Positions 10,085 to 21,237 are shown, numbered from the stretch's first letter. The stretch: 64,000 nucleotides of DNA from Prorocentrum cordatum (GCA_963575745.1 CAUYUJ010022437.1:544323-608322), one strand, 5' to 3'. Notes: a model not told the origin generated them from the letters alone. Translations and numbers: made by a program.

Positions 10085-11035
10085 ATTCTCATTCTAAAGA
10101 AGAATTGTTGTTGATCCCCCGCATATTGTTTTTCTCAATCAAAGTGTGCCCCTCGACGCTCGCACTTTGTTTATTGACAGGGAACGTCTTGATGCTCAAA
10201 CTGGGCCCGTGGCCACCGGGTTACAACAACAACGGCTCCCGCTTGAGACTTCCTTACAATTTAGCCAGGACCCCCGCTCCCGCCCGAGACTTCGTTGCAT
10301 TCTATTCAGGAATCGCGCTCTGGCTTGGGACGTCATTCCAATTTATTCAGGAATCGCTCTCCCGGCGCTCTGGAGTCGCGCTCTCGCAGGAGACTTGCTT
10401 GCAATGTATTAAAGAATGGCCTTGCGTTGGAATTCCTGCAAATTGCCCAAGCGGCGCGCTCCCGACACCCAGGCACCCAGGCGTCGCGCCTTCTGTGGCC
10501 CCATGTGCATGCCCTTCGTGGCCCCGCTGTCGCCATTTGTGCCCCCCTCACTGTCCCACGTGGCCCAGTTGCTACCTTCGGTGGCCCCATAGTTGCCTTC
10601 TGTGGCCCCGCATTATCTGTATTTCGTGGCCCCCGCTCGTTCGCGCTCTTCGTGGCCCCATACGCATTCCCTTCGTGTCCCCGCTGTCGCCCGTCGTGGC
10701 CTACTTCGTGCCCTTCGTGGCCCTGCTGTCGTTCTCTCTCGCTCTCGCTTTCGCTCGTCATCGCCGTCGTCGTCGTCGCCGTCGTCTTCGACGTCGTCGT
10801 CGTCGTCGTGGTCGGTCCCCTGTCCGTCCCTCTTGGGGTCGGGTCGACGGTCCGCGGCTGCCCCGCCGATCAGCGCTGCCGCTGGTCAGGCCGACGGTCC
10901 GCGGCCGCCCCGCCGCTTGCCGGGGCCCGGCCTGCAGGGAAGAAAGGTATACCTCCCAAAAGGGGTTCGATCGAAGACGAAGAGGGCGGGTATTGAGGGT
11001 TTGGGAAATCCGCGTTATTGGACACTCGAGAATAT
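10085..11035 (+). repeat. ~0.95-kb composite repeat, unit 2
   Basis: Tandem partner of unit 1, with the same modules in the same order and small indels. ATTATTGTTGAT occurs just before unit 1 (9152-9163) and just after unit 2 (11055-11066), and ATTGTTGTTGAT lies between them. The pair may therefore be an insertion with a 12-bp target duplication, or two successive insertions at one site. Confidence 0.9.
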
Positions 11036-11049
11036 AAGGGCGAAAAGTC

Positions 11050-11510
11050 TTGACATTATTGTTGATGTTGTTTTCTGCTGGGAAGGCCTGTGATCTGTGC
11101 CAGTCTAATGGTACAACTTGTGTCATCCTGCATTGCTCGGGGAATCTGCCCAAGATAGGTTGGTACGCACATGTGTGGCTCGCCATCTTCGGTAATCCTA
11201 CCCCTGCATGCTCACGTCTTCCAACGTCTTGGATCACGCTGCTCACAGTAGTAGCTGTCGCTCTGAATGGTACTCCCTCCCCTCCACCTCTGCCCAGTGC
11301 CGCTCCCTCCTGCCATCCCATCTTCTCTATCAACTGCCGTCCCTTACGAACCCGTCCTAGTGTAGTGTAGTGCGCTACGTCCTCCTCGTCTTTTCTCTCT
11401 TCCGCTGCCTCTATCCTCCTCCTCCGTCTCCTCCTCCTCCTCTCCTTCCTCTCACTCAACTCTGTCGGATCTTCCAGATGCACGGTGGGGTCGAGGAGGA
11501 GCCAAGCCAT
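11050..11510 (-). pseudogene. LINE segment with a G-patch motif
   Basis: An Arg-rich run is followed by GRQLIEKMGWQEGAALGRGG and a VPF ending, at 11265-11348. The spacing of G, L, MGW, G, LG and G matches the G-patch consensus, a glycine-rich nucleic-acid or helicase-binding motif known from splicing factors and some retroviral proteins. It lies between the endonuclease and RT-distal parts and ends at the repeat insertion. Whether it belonged to the element or was captured is unknown. Confidence 0.5.
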
Positions 11511-11534
11511 CTCTGTTGGTAGTCCCCACTCTGC

Positions 11535-11864
11535 TCATGCCCGTCGCTCGCACGCTTTCTTGCAGTACCGTAGCATGGCTGCCTTGCCGCTGTCCACCAT
11601 CCCTCTGAGGTCGTGGTCGCATGGGAGGGGGGATGTGCATTCCTCGACGTACTCTGCATGCTCCCTTCGCGCGCTCGCACGATCCAGAGGTACAGCGCCC
11701 AGTCCTCCCTCCAGCGCTGGACGGCTAAGTTCTTGCTCCCTGTACTCTTTGGGCCAACTTGTCTTGGGGATCAGATAGCACCTGTTCTTCGAGCCTCGTC
11801 CGTTCCTCTGGCACTGTATTCGTAGGCGATGCATATCCGCAACGTGTCGGCGCTCGTATGCCAA
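11535..11864 (-). pseudogene. LINE linker fragment
   Basis: Charged, coding-like minus frame with Cys/His residues but no recognised domain (SRPALEGGLGAVPLDRAS, GKAAMLRYCKKACERRA). It sits between the endonuclease linker and the G-patch segment in the same direction. Confidence 0.35.
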
Positions 11865-11986
11865 CCATATTGGTTCAACTATCTTTGCTCCCCGTTTTTT
11901 CTGTAATTTCTCTGGCTGTGTTTAGAGATGCCGTCACTTCTCTTAGTTCAGTCTGCACAAGATCGTACTCCCGATCGTCACATTCG

Positions 11987-12238
11987 TCACAGTCTCTCTC
12001 GTATCGTACGCCTCCGTCGTAGTAGTTCAAGCCTGTATGTACGTGCTGTCTTGATTATTTGGTCGACCTCATCTTGTGGGTGTGTTCCGAAAGTTCGATG
12101 CATGGCTCGTCGTATTGCTCCCCCGAATAAGTCCCAGGTGCTGTCTGGTGTGCTTTGTGCTGCCTCCACTCCTGTAATCTCCGCGTCGATAGCGTCGAAC
12201 AGCTCCGTCCTCTTTTGCCCCCTCCGCACGCACTCCAT
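11987..12238 (-). pseudogene. LINE endonuclease-RT linker fragment
   Basis: Helical, charged sequence (AAQSTPDSTWDLFGGAIRRA, DEVDQIIKTARTYRLELLRR) of the type that joins endonuclease and RT in non-LTR polyproteins. Open for 83 codons on the minus strand, out of phase with its neighbours. Confidence 0.45.
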
Positions 12239-12332
12239 GAGACCGTCCCTGCACGGTCCCTGTTGTCGGGGCGCGGTCGGAGCTGGGGGGCGAGGGAGGT
12301 GGGGGGAGATTGTCAGGCCGAGTGGGACGTGG

Positions 12333-12970
12333 TCACAGTGCTTTCTGGTCTAACTTTTTTGTAGTCGCTTTCCTGCTCCGTGTAAGCGTGCAGTGCTCCA
12401 CATTTCCCAGAAGCCCCATGGGTAAAGCAATGTGGTCTACTCTGCTTGTGTGCCCAGGGTGCCCATAGTATTCTGGACCAATGTTATAGTGTGGGGTCAC
12501 TGTGCTCAAGTCGCTCCCTGCACACATCGTCCGAAAGCTCTGTCTGTTGTAGTTCTCGAGCTTGGGCACCTTTGGGCCTACTGTCGGGCCCTTACTACAT
12601 ACCACTCCCCCGTCGAGGTCTCTTTGGCACCCGAAGTCGCTGTTTACGTCACCTCCCACTATTCTCGTCGTACGGCATCCTAACCTGTCGACCCGCTCCT
12701 CTAGCCAGTGGCTGATGGAGCCCGCCAACTTGGGATAGTACAGCGAATGGGTGGGAGCGTAGTAGGCAACACATAGGGCGTAGTCGAAGTTTGCTGTAGC
12801 GCGTCTCACCCCAGCGACTCTCCCTTGCAAGGCTGTCGGTGGGTGGTACATGTCCCTCACAACGTAGGGTCCTAAACCTTTGTTGACACACATGGCGGCT
12901 CCACAACTTTTGTTGGTCCACTTCCTTTTCTTGGTTCCGAACGTGGTGGCACCGTGGGACAGGATGTTGC
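12333..12970 (-). pseudogene. LINE AP-endonuclease (EEP superfamily) domain
   Basis: Contains three endonuclease/exonuclease/phosphatase-family landmarks in the expected order: CVAYYAPTH, then GGDVNSDFG (the 'GDFN' catalytic block), then TSRVDHIALP (the 'SxxD(Y/H)I' block). The frame also extends upstream of the first Met (ILSHGATTFGTKKRKW). This enzyme nicks target DNA to prime reverse transcription. The N-terminal part (13.0-13.08 kb) is out of frame (AQLNV then stop), so the domain is broken at least once. Confidence 0.7.
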
Positions 12971-13264
12971 GTTGTGAAGCTTCTGTGCCCGCCCGTCTAC
13001 ACGTTCAGCTGAGCAATATTACGTCCCAACTCCGTAGTTCGCAACTGATGTCTTCTAGTCGTCCCAGGCTGGCCGCTTCCATTGGGTTGTAGTAGCAAAT
13101 ACGCATAGTGATGCAAAGAAGGGCGAGAGCCATGGAAGCCCTCCCCCCCCCAGGCCCCAGTGTTTCGCGGGCCTACGGGTGGGGGGCGAAGTCGCTGGTG
13201 TACGGTTGTACGTGAGGTTCGGTCGCTCAAAATCCTGACCTCGACTCAGCGGCCTAGGAGATGG

Positions 13265-13556
13265 AGGAAGAGACGGAGGAGGAGGAGGAGGAGCGAGGAG
13301 CGAAGAGGCGGGAGAAGGAGCGATGATAACGATGTTGATGGTGTTGATGATGATGATGCTGTTGCTGATGATGATGCTGATGCTGATGCTGAAGATGATG
13401 ATGATGCTGATGATGATAATGATGACGACGACGATGACGATGATGACGATGCCGATGACAGTGGCGATGATGATGATGATGATGATGATGATGGTGATGG
13501 TGCTGGTGATGATTATGATGATGATTATGATGGTGATGATGATGATGATGGTGATA

Positions 13557-13608
<52 letters not shown>

Positions 13609-14035
13609 CGGTGATGATGCTGATGATGGTGGTAGTGGTGGTGATGGTGATGGTGGTGATTGTGTTGATGTTGGTACCTGTGTTGTTGGTGCTGTTGCTG
13701 GTCATGATGATGCAGATGATGATGATGCTGATGATGATGATGATGATGATGATGGTGATGATGTTGGCGACGACGATAACGATGATGATGCTGATGATGA
13801 TGCTGGTAATGATTATGACCATGATGATGATGCTGATGATGATGATGATGATGCTGATGCTGATGATGCTGGTGATGATTAGGAGGAGGACGACGAGGAG
13901 GATGATGGTGGTAGTGATGGTGATGGTGGTGGTGATGGTAAGGGCGGTGGTGATAGTGGTCATGATGCTAGTGAGGAGGGGGAGGAGGGGGAGGAGGAAG
14001 AGGAGGAGGAGGAGGAGGAGGAGGAGCGATGAAGA
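13265..14035 (+). repeat. GGA then GATGAT microsatellite, about 0.77 kb
   Basis: Starts as GGA, continues as GATGAT with GATGCT and GGT variants, and ends as GGA. It lies just outside the 5' side of the LINE. Open frames give poly-Asp, Met or Ile only. Confidence 0.95.
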
Positions 14036-14274
14036 GGAAGGACGATGAGGAGGAGCGAGGAGCGAGGAGCGAGCAGGAGCAGTGAGTGCGGAGCGAGGAG
14101 GAGACGCCACAGGCCGTCCTGGACACGCTCGGCAGCATCCTGGTGCGCCCCCCCTCTGTCCGGCGCGGGCTGCGCGCGCCCAGCCTGCGGGGGCCGCCGA
14201 CGCTGCCTCCGTCGTCTTCGCCCTCGCCGTCGTCGTCGTCCTCGTCGTCGCCGGTGCCGTCGCTCGGGGGCGGC

Positions 14275-14455
14275 AAAGAGGGGGGTGATGACTGGGGGGG
14301 GGGGGATGTCAAGGCGGGGGCCACGATGTTTCCCCAGATTTCGTGGCGCCTCTTCTTATGTCATTACGTCCCTGGCCCCCCCGCTGGGCCGCGCACGTGC
14401 CGCCGGTCATGATTTGCACCCCCCACTCTTGGACACCCCCCTCTTGGCCGCTCCC
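14275..14455 (+). repeat. ~180-bp dispersed repeat, copy 1
   Basis: Closely matches 37296-37480 in the same orientation: GATGACTGGGGGG, then CAGATTTCGTGGCGCCTCTT, CCCCCGCTGGGCCGCGCA, and TGGACACCCCCCTCTTGGCC. Ends are sharp relative to the non-matching flanks. No TIR seen. Confidence 0.85.
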
Positions 14456-15407
14456 GAGTCGCCGTCGTCCAGTGACGTCATCGGCGTCGTCGTGGTCGTC
14501 GTCCGTCGTCGAGGCGTCGTCGTCGGCGTCGGCGTCCGCGTCGGAGGCGGCTTTGGCGGCGTCGTTCGTCTGTCGCGTGTCGCACGTCGTCCGTCGTATT
14601 TCGTCGTCGCCGTCGTCTGTCGTGTTCGTCGCCGTCGTCAGTATGGTCCGCTGTCTGTCGCCGTCATATGCCGTCTTTCGTCGCCGCTGGCGGCGGTTTC
14701 GGTGACCAAGTAGCCTCCCCAAAACGATAGGGGTCCGAACTCCACCTGGGGACTCACCATTGGACCCACAAGGGGTGATGGTGCCCCGCGGGGGGCCGTG
14801 ACCGCCCCGCTGCGAGCGCCGCCATCCCGAAGGGCCCCTTGTGGCCGCAGCCGTTCCCGGGGCCCTGCTTTCTTCCGCTCCGGAGCGCTCTGGAGGCATT
14901 CCTCGCTCAAGCGTGATTCTACTCCCGCTCCTTCTCCTCCGCCTGCTCGTCATCATGCTACCTGCTATCAGAATGAAAAGAAACACACAGACACAATTAA
15001 TCCTCGATTCCCCAGAAAATATAGGAAAATATGGGAAGTGGTGGGGAAGACAGAAACCCAGAAAACATGGAAAAATATGGGGAATATGTTTATCTGTGTG
15101 TATTTATTTGTGTGTCCTGGGGCCCCTTCATGCTAGCCCCGCTCCTCCGATGGAGGCCACTCGCTCGCCCCGCCTGCTCCTGCGTGGCGGTCGGACCCCG
15201 TCCAGCAAGGTTTCCAAGTTCGCGTGTTCGCCGCCATTGAGGAGTACACCTTAGGCGATGCTTAAGAAAACTTAACTTTTCGGCCAGAGTCTCGATTATT
15301 CTTAATGTTTCAATGTAAATCCCAAGATTTGAATAGACACGTTGGGCTTTAATTCAAGTTCTGAGACCATGAATTTCTTAACCCATGATTTCTTAACCAT
15401 TTCGCAG
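14456..15407. other. No gene recognised
   Basis: CGT/GTC-rich to about 14.7 kb, then GC-rich, then an A-rich patch (14970-15110) of AAAATATGG-like words. Open frames here are short or low-complexity. Confidence 0.5.
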
Positions 15408-15548
15408 GGTGTACAGCCGCAGCAAGAGAGAGAGCATGAAGGCCAGGAAAGGGAAGATTTCCGTGGAGCTTTCCCGATGGTCGTCTCAATCTGGGCCTCT
15501 GTCGAGGGGCACCCTGGGACACTCGTGATCACAATCTTTCGCCACTGA
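15408..15548 (+). CDS. Possible terminal exon, unknown
   Basis: After a pyrimidine-rich stretch and CGCAG there is an open frame ending at TGA (15546-15548) with ordinary protein composition (REHEGQEREDF, GAFPMVVSIWASVEGHPGTL). No homology recognised and no partner exon found, so this is a weak exon call. Confidence 0.2.
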   Translation, partial: GVQPQQEREHEGQEREDFRGAFPMVVSIWASVEGHPGTLVITIFRH

Positions 15549-16521
15549 CGGTGAGGCTCATCGGGTGGTTCGGGCCCCGCCTTGACAACGATACTCCCAG
15601 GAACTCCTCCCTGCCTCTGTTGCCCCTGCTCAGGATCGCTTGCGATTCATCGCCATAGAGCCAACGGCACTCACAACAAGAAGCCACGCTTCCAGCAAAA
15701 TGATGCTTCCCAGCGATCTGCTCAGGGCAGCCCACGCAGACAATAGCACACTGGTCCGACTACCCACTCGTGCCTTTCTCGCCGAGAGAAACCCCACTCG
15801 TGCTTCACCGCCCTTGCACCCACGATGCTGACTGTCGTGCAGAAACATATAGCAGCAAACGCAACCAACAGAAACTACGTCGTGAAAGGCGCAGCTATAG
15901 CAGCATAAACACCAAAGCAAGTAGCAGCAACACACAACACACAAGCAACCATAACTCTAGCTGCACAAGCAGTCGCGACAGGCCCCCGATGCGCGTTTGC
16001 GCGTGCATCCCTCGAGCCGGATCGATATGTGAGAGGGTCAGGCGCCGCGGAGGGAGCGAATCGCAGGCACCGCGCAGGGGGAGAATGGCCCGTCGTCTTC
16101 GTGCGTCTGTCACGAACGCCCACGCGAAGCGTTCCAACCACGGGGCCTGCCTTCGAGGATCGAAGGAGCTGCCTCCTCCTCGGCGGGAGGCAACGGACGG
16201 GCGGCGGAGCGTCGGCGGAAGAAAAAAACCAGGTAGGAGGAGGAGGAGGAGGAGGAGGAGGAGGAAAGAAAAAGTCCACCTCCCAAGAGATGACAACTTT
16301 TTGGGGGGTGCCGGTTTTTCGGAAGTCGCCACGTGTCGCGGCAGTGGGCTTCGCGCTCGAAGCGTGCTCCCCCCTTCCTTCCACGCGCCGCCTTCTCTTC
16401 CCGCCCCCCGCCGTGCCCAGCTCGGCCACGTACCTTCCGCGTCTGCCTTCGAGCGCGGTGAGAAATCGCTGCGGCGACCAACAAAAAATGTGTCGCGGTC
16501 GTTGGCCCCCCTCTTCAACAG
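15549..16521. other. No gene recognised
   Basis: Mixed-composition DNA with a short GGA tract at 16237-16264. Long frames on both strands are Arg/Ser/Pro-rich and mutually exclusive; none looks like a protein family. Confidence 0.45.
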
Positions 16522-16638
16522 GTGACGCGCATCCACGGCGAGAGCTGCAGCGGCACCTTCGCCCGCCTAGACATGGCCTACAGCGTGGCCGGGGCCAGCC
16601 CCGAAGCCGTGCTGGGGCGGCGCCTCTCTGCCCCTTGA
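16522..16638 (+). CDS. Possible last exon, unknown
   Basis: Follows CCCCCCTCTTCAACAG, a good splice acceptor, and reads 38 codons to TGA with normal composition (VTRIHGESCSGTFARLDMAY then SVAGASPEAVLGRRLSAP). The clean start at AG and the clean stop suggest an exon. I cannot name it or find an upstream exon. Confidence 0.3.
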   Translation: MTRIHGESCSGTFARLDMAYSVAGASPEAVLGRRLSAP

Positions 16639-17018
16639 CTGACAGGACGCTCCTCCAGGGTGCTCGCTCCAGCCCGATACCCCAGACCCTAGAAGCGTCG
16701 CGACAAGCGTGGCGTTCCAGAGCGAGCCTCGCATTCGAGGCCAGCATAGGAGCAGGGGGATCTGAAGAAGTCGCTCCCGAGATCTGTTCTAGAGTCAGGG
16801 TGTCTCGAGTTGGCCAAAAATATCCCGATGGGCGTTTACGCTCGCGGCTTCTTCCTCTAAGGGGGCAGGTTCTGTCGGGCCCCATTGGGGCCACCAGACC
16901 GGGGGCGTCCCGCGACGGGGGTCGCGCGGGATGCGGGGCCTACGCTGCGCAGGAGCCGTGACGTCGGGGGTGTGGCTCGCTCCTGCTTCCTCCACGGGCC
17001 GTGTGCGGGCCGTATTTC

Positions 17019-17378
17019 TATCCATACTCCAGATTTCATAATAAAAGGGAGGGGGTCTGGACCCTCCAAGACAAGCCATTTCAGACCCCCCCCCCGTGGG
17101 AGAACCCTCCAAAACATCGTCCCCAGACCACCCCAGGCCCTCCAAGATAGCCTGGAAGAGAGACCCCCCCGAAAAAAAAACCTCCCTTTATTACGAAATC
17201 TGGAGTATCCATATCCAGTGCGTCTTGGACTCTCTTGGAAGGGGCGCCGCAAGGCCGAGGCGCACTGGACATGGATAAAAGTTGAGCCTTTGGGAGGCAG
17301 GTTCTTCTCCATATCCAGTGCGCCTCATGTTTCTCGGGTAGAGAGTCCGAAACTCCAAGACGCACTGGATGTGGATAA
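17019..17378. repeat. Nested inverted repeats (foldback cluster)
   Basis: Arm pair 1: 17019-17052 with 17181-17213 (about 33 bp, built on CTCCAGATTTCATAATAAA). Arm pair 2: 17211-17230 with 17354-17376 (ATCCAGTGCGTCTTGGA). Arm pair 3 lies inside pair 2: 17258-17276 with 17308-17326 (GGCGCACTGGACATGG). Several arms share ATCCAGTGCG. The pattern fits a small foldback transposon or a structured RNA. Confidence 0.8.
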
Positions 17379-17574
17379 AGACGTTGCCCGCACCGTGATC
17401 TGTTCTGCCGGCCAGCTGCGTGCGATCTGCCGTGCCGTGCCTTCCGAGGGGGCGGCACTGCGCGACGCGTGCGAGCCCCGAGGGGCGGGTCGGCCAGCCT
17501 CGGCCAGCCCGGGAGGTCCGGATCCTTAGACCCCCGACGACGTCGACCTCCAGATGTCCCGATCCCCTCCCCAC

Positions 17575-17690
17575 GGCCGGTTTTTCCCTCTGAGCCATTC
17601 TTTGACGGTCCTGGGGCCCGGCGAGGGCTCCCAGAGGCCGAGGCGAGCGAGAAACCTCCCGCCGTGATTTTTGTCATAGCTCGAAGGGGC
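17575..17690 (-). mobile_element. TIR family 2, internal fragment
   Basis: Reverse-complement match to the middle of the family-2 elements at 36203-36394 and 57098-57263 (the GGACCGTCAAA block with its CCTC/CCCGCC flanks). It lacks the CCCAGACCCCC termini. Confidence 0.5.
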
Positions 17691-18369
17691 CTGGGTCTGG
17701 TGTTCCTTCCACGTGCGCGCTTGGGGTTGCCCTGCGCTTCTGTGGCCGCTCCGCGTGGAGCCTTCCCGTTGCCGCCCGCGGAGTGGGGCCCAGAGACGTG
17801 GAGACACGCCGGAGGAGGGGAGCGTGGACGGAGGCGAGCATGTGGCGGCAGCGAGCGGCAGTCTCGCACGGGCGCCCCAGGGCGGCCCCAGGGCGGCCGC
17901 GGGCCCGTGCTCCCGGCGTGCCGCGCCGAGCTGCTCGTGACTGCTGGGCGCCCTGCGCCGTCCTGGGTCTCCGGCGAGCGGCGAGCTGTTCTTTTCGTTG
18001 TCTGCATCTTCCCAGCGATGCTCCTCGATTTCGGCCTTCGGGCCTGGGCCCCAGGGCCATCAAGCATGGATACGGGACGCAAAACTACGCGCCAGTGGTT
18101 GAACGTACGTAGGTATTTTGCTGGGATGTCTGGATCCCAGTCTACTCTGGGCGCCTTCCTACTCCAATCACCGGGTGCTTTTTCCCTGTCCTTCCTCTTC
18201 AGGGGACGGGCGGAAGCCCAGTCTACTTCCAACGCCTTCTTGCTTCACGCCTCTGCCCACCTCTTCTTACGACCGACGTGCACCCCTGGGGAAAGGGGCC
18301 CCGGAGCCTGGAGCCCTGGGGCCCGCGGATGGAACAAGCCATGGATCACTGGGACTCCCTCTGTCTCGG

Positions 18370-18492
18370 CATCGCTCGGACGTGTGGATTTTTTTGTCTC
18401 GGCGAGAGCCCTCGAGGACCACCCTGGACCATCGAGCAAGGAAGCACGCACGACATCGAAACAATGCCCGGGACATACACGTCCGAGCGACG
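18370..18492 (+). mobile_element. Small TIR element, family 1, copy 1
   Basis: About 123 bp. Begins CATCGCTCGGACGTG, has the conserved interior TCTCGGCGAG and CCTCGAGGACCA, and ends ACGTCCGAGCGACG. The ends are inverted repeats of about 14 bp. It has no coding capacity. One of six copies, all in plus orientation. Confidence 0.85.
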
Positions 18493-18574
18493 ACAGGCTG
18501 TTGCGCAGGGCGCCCCGCCCTGCCCTCCTCGCCGGGCCGCCCGCGGGCGCCCCGGCCTGCCGGGGGGCAGCGGC

Positions 18575-19290
18575 CCCCCCTCGCAAGAGCTCGGCCCTCG
18601 GCTGGGACCGCGCAGCCCCGCGAGGCCGGGGGCCGTGCGGCGGCGAGCGGGGGGGAGGAGGAGGAGGAGGAGGAGGAGGAGGAGGAGGAGGAGGAGGAGG
18701 AGGAGGAGGAGGAGGAGGAGGAGGCGGAGGAGGAGGAGGAGGGGGAGGAGGAGGAGGAGGGGGGGAAGCAAAGCGAGGCGCCCCTCTCAGAAGGCGGCGG
18801 GGCTTCTCAGGAGGCCTCCGGCCCCCTCGCAGCAGCTCGGCCCTCGGCTGGGACCGCGCAGCCCCGCGAGGCCGGGGGCCGTGCGGCGGCGAGCGGGGGG
18901 GGAAGCGAGGGCGAGGAGCCCCTCTCAGAAGGCTCGGGCCGAACGAAAGGGGAGGATAGGGAAAGGGGGGGGTACGAAATTTGCTGCATGCAGCTGGTTT
19001 CGGCCCCGCCGCCGGGCCCATTCCTCGATACATGGGCGCCTCCCAGCGCCGGGAGGCGCCGGGAAAATCAGCTCCGCGAGCTGATTCTCAAACCCCCCCT
19101 TTGCTATCCCCCCCTTTCGCCCGGCCCGAAAGGCGGCGGGGCTTCTCAGAAGCCCTCCGGCCCCCTCGCAACAGCTCGGCCTTCGGCAAGGAGCGCAGTC
19201 CCGTGAGGCAGGAACCGTGCGGCGGCGAGCGAGGGGGGAAGTGAGAAGGAGACGCCCCTCTCAGAAGACGGCGGGGCTTCTCAGAAGCCC
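18575..19290 (+). repeat. ~80-bp GC-rich repeat, three copies, with a GGA tract
   Basis: CCTCGGCTGGGACCGCGCAG and GTGCGGCGGCGAGCG recur at 18575-18654 and 18820-18900, with a diverged copy at 19160-19240; CGGGGCTTCTCAGAAGCC-like words accompany them. A GGA tract (18655-18770) separates the first two. The frames translate only to Gly/Arg/Glu-rich sequence. Confidence 0.85.
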
Positions 19291-20151
19291 TCCGGCCTTC
19301 TGAGAAGTGTTCTGCGTCCTCGGGGAAGGGTGAGCAAACTTGTCAGAAGTCCGGGGGGCTTTGAGTCTTCTGAGAAGGCCCGCCCCTTCTCACTTCCTCC
19401 CCGCGCTCGCCGCTGGATTGTGGCGCGACGCTGCAGGATTTGAGCTGGAGTTGTGGGGACGATTGCCATGTGGCGGAGGGCGAGTGCTAGCCAGGGGGAA
19501 GCGGGTCCTCAGGGAAACGGGTCCTGAGGTCTTCCGCCAGTTTCGGGCTCGGGGCCCTCCACGGGCCCTGGGGCTGTCAGAAAACGACAACGGATGAAGA
19601 TCTCGTGCTGGGGGAAGGCCCCGGGGTCCAGGACCCGTTTCCCTCGGAACCCGCTTCCACCATATTGAACATGTTGCTTGCATGTGTGCGACACCAGACA
19701 GTTTGGGAGTGGAAGCGGACTGATCCAAACTGCTGCGGTACAAGAGTTATGTGCGGCAGGGGCGACGACCGCACATCATCCACAAGGCGACACGCTCCTG
19801 GCTTGGTTGTTGTCTTGACGCTTTAACGACCGAGGGGGGTACGCGTCCAGCCTGCACACTTCTCGATGCGTCTCGAAAGAGTCTGTGGGATTGGGCTCAC
19901 CCAAGGCACTGTACACATCTCTCCGTTGCTGCAGCACTGCGGTGGCAGAGAGCCCGAACCAGCGTGCCCTCACCATTCCGTCGAGTGGCTCGAACAGAGA
20001 GAACGCAGACAGTTCTTTTGGTCACGCGGGCGCTGGTCGGAATGCCGGCTGATGTCACCACACCGGGGAAGCTGTGGTCGGGGTCCTTGGGGGGACCGCG
20101 CCGATTTCGACGAGGCCTGGGACCTGGATGGGCCCCAGGCCATGGGCGTGG
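19291..20151. other. No gene recognised
   Basis: Contains a fragment related to 57285-57360 (CTCGGGGCCCTCCACGGG and GGGGCTGTCAGA near 19550-19580). No convincing ORF. Confidence 0.4.
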
Positions 20152-20274
20152 CATCGCTCGGACGTGTGCAGTTTTTCTCGGCGCGGACCATCGAGGAGCA
20201 TCTTGAATCCTCTTGCGAAAGAAATGCGCGCACGAAATAGAACAAGTGCACGGGGATTGGGCGTCCGAGCGATG
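20152..20274 (+). mobile_element. Small TIR element, family 1, copy 2
   Basis: 123 bp with both ends intact: CATCGCTCGGACGTG at the left, GCGTCCGAGCGATG at the right. The interior TTTTTCTCGGCG is conserved; the second half (GAAATGCGCGCACGAAAT) is diverged. Confidence 0.9.
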
Positions 20275-21235
20275 GCCAGTATAGGGTGCCCCTCCGTTGC
20301 CCCTTGGAGCGCCGCGGGTGTCGCGTCGGAAGCTCGCCCCCGGACGCACACAGTGTGTGCAGTTTGCTGCTGCAGTGGACGGCATCATCCCACACGGGCC
20401 TCACGGGCACACCTCCCCCTCCCCACCAAGAGGCCCGAAGGGGGGAAGAGACTTGTAGAATCCCAAACTCGGATAGCAGGGGGCGACAAGGGCGTGGAAA
20501 GGCCTGTCGAAGAACTCTGGAAGGACCTGGTGAGAGCTTCCGAAGGACCTTCTGAAGAGCTTCTGGGCACGCGTATTGGGAAACGCTTAGAAGGCATGCC
20601 GGAACACGCTGCCGGATCAAGCAGGTCGCGCAGAGGTGTTTTCACGGAGACCGGAAGAACGACCTCCAGGACTACCTTGCGGCTCTGGCTTCTTAATCTG
20701 AAACCCTCTTAGCTCTCAGAGAGCTATCCGGGGACGAGTGATCGATGGTTGGCAGACATTCCTATTCATCTGAGCAGGTCTGACAGTCTTCTGGGCAGCG
20801 AGCTTTGTTTGCCCAATCGGTGCCCCTACTGATTTCGGATAGCACTTGTGGCTTGGCAGCGACTCCCCACTGGTGCTTGTCCCATCTCGGGCAGCCCGCC
20901 CTATCCCTTCGCCATTCCTCCCTCACCCCTCTTCTTTTCCTTTCCTTTAGTTTGCCGAAAAACCGCATGAACAGGAGCATTCGGCGGTCAGCGCGGAAGG
21001 CCCTGACTGCGCCCCGGCGCGCTTCGCACGCAGGGGACGAGTTGCGGCAAGGGGCGTCCAACGCCGACCCCCGAAATCCAAATCTTCGTGGACCTCGGGG
21101 TGTTCCAGAAAGGGCCTTGCACTCGAGGGTTCGAGAAGTGGACATCTCTTCCTCGGCGGAAGGCTGGCGGAAGCAGTGTAAAACGCATCCCCAATCCCCA
21201 AGGAGGTCCGGGGGGGAGTGGAACCAACGTCTCAC
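20275..21235. other. No gene recognised
   Basis: Open frames exist on both strands but show no consistent coding signal. The region ends at the start of the GATC/CAT repeats. Confidence 0.4.
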
Positions 21236-21237
21236 TC

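Larger units (their letters stand above)
4390..13080 (-). mobile_element. Decayed non-LTR (LINE-like) retroelement
   Basis: Read on the minus strand, the order is: AP-endonuclease-like domain (13.04-12.33 kb), basic linker (12.24-11.54 kb), basic region with G-patch motif (11.51-11.05 kb), a ~1.9-kb interruption, RT-distal region (8.97-8.04 kb), C2H2-type fingers (8.0-7.1 kb), then more ORFs down to 4.85 kb and a duplicated tail around a CT/TA microsatellite. Endonuclease-RT-zinc finger is the known layout of non-LTR polyproteins. I cannot find the RT catalytic YxDD core; it may have been lost near the interruption. Frame breaks and single stops make it non-functional as it stands. The 5' boundary is set where the recognisable endonuclease ends. 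Confidence 0.75.

Noticed and set aside
15875-16894. 339-codon minus-strand frame
   Set aside because: Arg/Pro/Ala-rich, overlaps equally long frames on the plus strand and crosses a GGA tract; no domain.
18655-18770. Poly-Gly/Glu/Arg frames of several hundred codons through GGA tracts here and at 3.8, 39.5, 39.8, 40.9, 54.2, 58.2 and 60.0 kb
   Set aside because: Low-complexity only; open on both strands; no start, splice or family evidence.
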